This document shows positions 6,547-7,148 of a stretch of 7,148 nucleotides of DNA, piece by piece. Within the stretch, counting starts at the first letter, position 1. Each line of letters starts with the position of its first letter. The DNA comes from an uncultured Eubacteriales bacterium (lineage in GTDB: Bacteria; Bacillota; Clostridia; Peptostreptococcales; Anaerovoracaceae), in assembly GCA_910583765.1 (NCBI GenBank), contig CAJTYS010000085.1, forward strand, positions 1-7,148, in the 5' to 3' direction. Under the pieces are notes generated by a model. The model did not search any database. It saw nothing but the letters and a program-made list of their open reading frames with translations, and was not told where the DNA came from. The position numbers and the translations under genes were made by a program.

Positions 6547-6630
6547 TCCTCGCTGCGCTGCGGAGGTGCCTTCCACATGATGTTTCCCTTGGGCTTTTTG
6601 GATAGTTTGGAGGAAGGAGAGGTGGGGATT
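6516..6630 (+). repeat. Structured dispersed repeat, copy 2, overlapping the permease 3' end
   Basis: This copy has the same orientation as the one at the left edge. Outer arms GGAAAACGTCATG (6521-6533) and CATGATGTTTCCC (6576-6588) pair with one A-C mismatch and one G-U pair. AGGCAC (6538-6543) pairs with GTGCCT (6566-6571), and CTC-GC pairs with GCGGAG inside. Several differences from copy 1 fall in loops (offsets 30, 31, 40, 41); offset 64 repairs a mismatch of copy 1. The permease stop TAG at 6544-6546 is within it. GGGCTTTTTGG follows the hairpin, so it could act as a 3' end or processing signal, though the T-run is not directly at the stem. Confidence 0.85.
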
Positions 6631-6726
6631 ACTTAACTTAAAGATAACATATACATACAGTCTGCTGATACATTGCTTGCAGATACCCCGCAGAAACCAA
6701 ACCATACAGAAAAGGAGTTTTTGCAT

Positions 6727-7098
6727 ATGAAGTCAATATTTGAACAGTTAGGCGGCACATATCACGAAGAAAATGGGTATCTTATTCCAGATTTAAGATT
6801 ACCCACTGAAGAAGAACAGCCGATAGGCACATGGGGACAGCGGCATCTGGACTATCTGAAGCAGTACCGCAAGGTTACATACACCAATCTTCTCACAAGC
6901 GGCAGGCTCAACGCCTACCTTGCCGACATTGACAGGCAGGCGCAGGAACGCTTTGAAAGGCTCATAGAGGGCATGAAACAGGCACAGGGCATAACGGAAC
7001 GGCTAAAGGAAGAAAACGCCTTAGAATGGACAGGACGGCTCAACAACATAAGGGCTTGTGCGAGGGAGATTGTGAACGAGGAAATTATTTTCGCATAG
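6727..7098 (+). CDS. tnpV: TnpV family transposon-encoded protein
   Basis: The 123-residue product matches the TnpV family pattern: an early YHEENGYLIPDLRLP, then IGTWGQRHLDYLKQYR, VTYTNLLTSGRLNAYL, a charged helical middle, and a C-terminal WTGRLNNIRACAREIVNEE. Length is typical. TnpV proteins are small accessory proteins first named from the clostridial Tn4451/Tn4453 elements and common on Firmicutes integrative elements; an excisionase-like or DNA-binding role has been suggested but is not established. The start is ATG at 6727 because AAAGGAG (6711-6717) is 9 bases upstream; the frame is open to 6673 without such a site. It follows a dispersed repeat and is followed by its own terminator. 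No recombinase is visible, so the rest of any element would be to the right, or this is a stranded remnant. Confidence 0.85.
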   Translation: MKSIFEQLGGTYHEENGYLIPDLRLPTEEEQPIGTWGQRHLDYLKQYRKVTYTNLLTSGRLNAYLADIDRQAQERFERLIEGMKQAQGITERLKEENALEWTGRLNNIRACAREIVNEEIIFA

Positions 7099-7107
7099 AC
7101 AGGCAAG

Positions 7108-7142
7108 GTGGCAGAATGTAAAAGTTCTGTCACTTTTCTTTT
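7108..7142 (+). terminator. Rho-independent terminator after tnpV
   Basis: A 9-base stem, GTGGCAGAA (7108-7116) with TTCTGTCAC (7125-7133), contains one G-U pair and an 8-base loop. It is followed directly by TTTTCTTTT. It begins 9 bases after the tnpV stop codon, so tnpV probably ends its transcript here. Bases 7143-7148 are too short to interpret. Confidence 0.8.
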
Positions 7143-7148
7143 CATAGG

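Noticed and set aside
1..6630. Composite transposon bounded by the two direct repeats
   Set aside because: The repeats have no transposase, are only about 87% identical, and enclose an ordinary gene set, so two independent copies of a dispersed repeat are more likely.
6661..6683. Short inverted repeat TCTGC/GCAGA before tnpV
   Set aside because: Five base pairs around a 13-base loop is too weak to call an end or structure.

Overview
The window looks like a Firmicutes chromosome, most likely an anaerobic Clostridia/Eubacteriales member. The grounds are strong AGGAGG-type ribosome binding sites, a two-headed MerR regulator beside a DrrA/DrrB-type drug exporter, an AraC regulator divergent from a peptidase-permease pair, and a TnpV gene of the kind carried by clostridial mobile elements. 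This assignment is inference; no marker gene is present.

Layout. Positions 1-~112 hold one copy of a structured, imperfectly palindromic repeat; a second copy in the same orientation lies at 6516-~6630. On the minus strand, read right to left, are an AraC-family regulator (3224-2235), a two-domain MerR regulator broken by a frameshift in a G7 tract (2114-1369), and an ABC exporter gene (1298-150). The exporter gene is an in-frame splice of an ATPase N-terminal part and a permease C-terminal part, apparently left by a deletion between two adjacent genes. On the plus strand, divergent from the AraC gene, are an M28-type metallopeptidase-like gene (GTG start, 3471-4913) and, 31 bases later, an APC-superfamily permease (4945-6546). 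The last codons and stop of the permease lie inside the second repeat copy. The window closes with tnpV (6727-7098) and its terminator.

How the parts fit. The MerR-ABC pair is the usual layout of a drug-induced exporter. A near-identical 21-base box lies at almost the same distance upstream of both genes, so they probably shared one regulatory input; both genes are now damaged, which points to a decaying locus. The AraC regulator probably controls the divergent peptidase/permease operon: several GATTA-based dyads lie between them and the operon promoter has no good -35. The operon looks like import and intracellular processing of an amino-acid, peptide or polyamine-like compound, but the peptidase lacks the Glu-Glu pair of the M28 active site, so its reaction is open. 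The second repeat abuts the tnpV region and may mark the edge of a mobile insertion.

Most worth checking: the NBD-permease fusion, the M28 homologue with altered catalytic residues, the structured dispersed repeat that ends a gene, and the duplicated box with an attenuator-like hairpin. No CRISPR array, tRNA or rRNA was seen.
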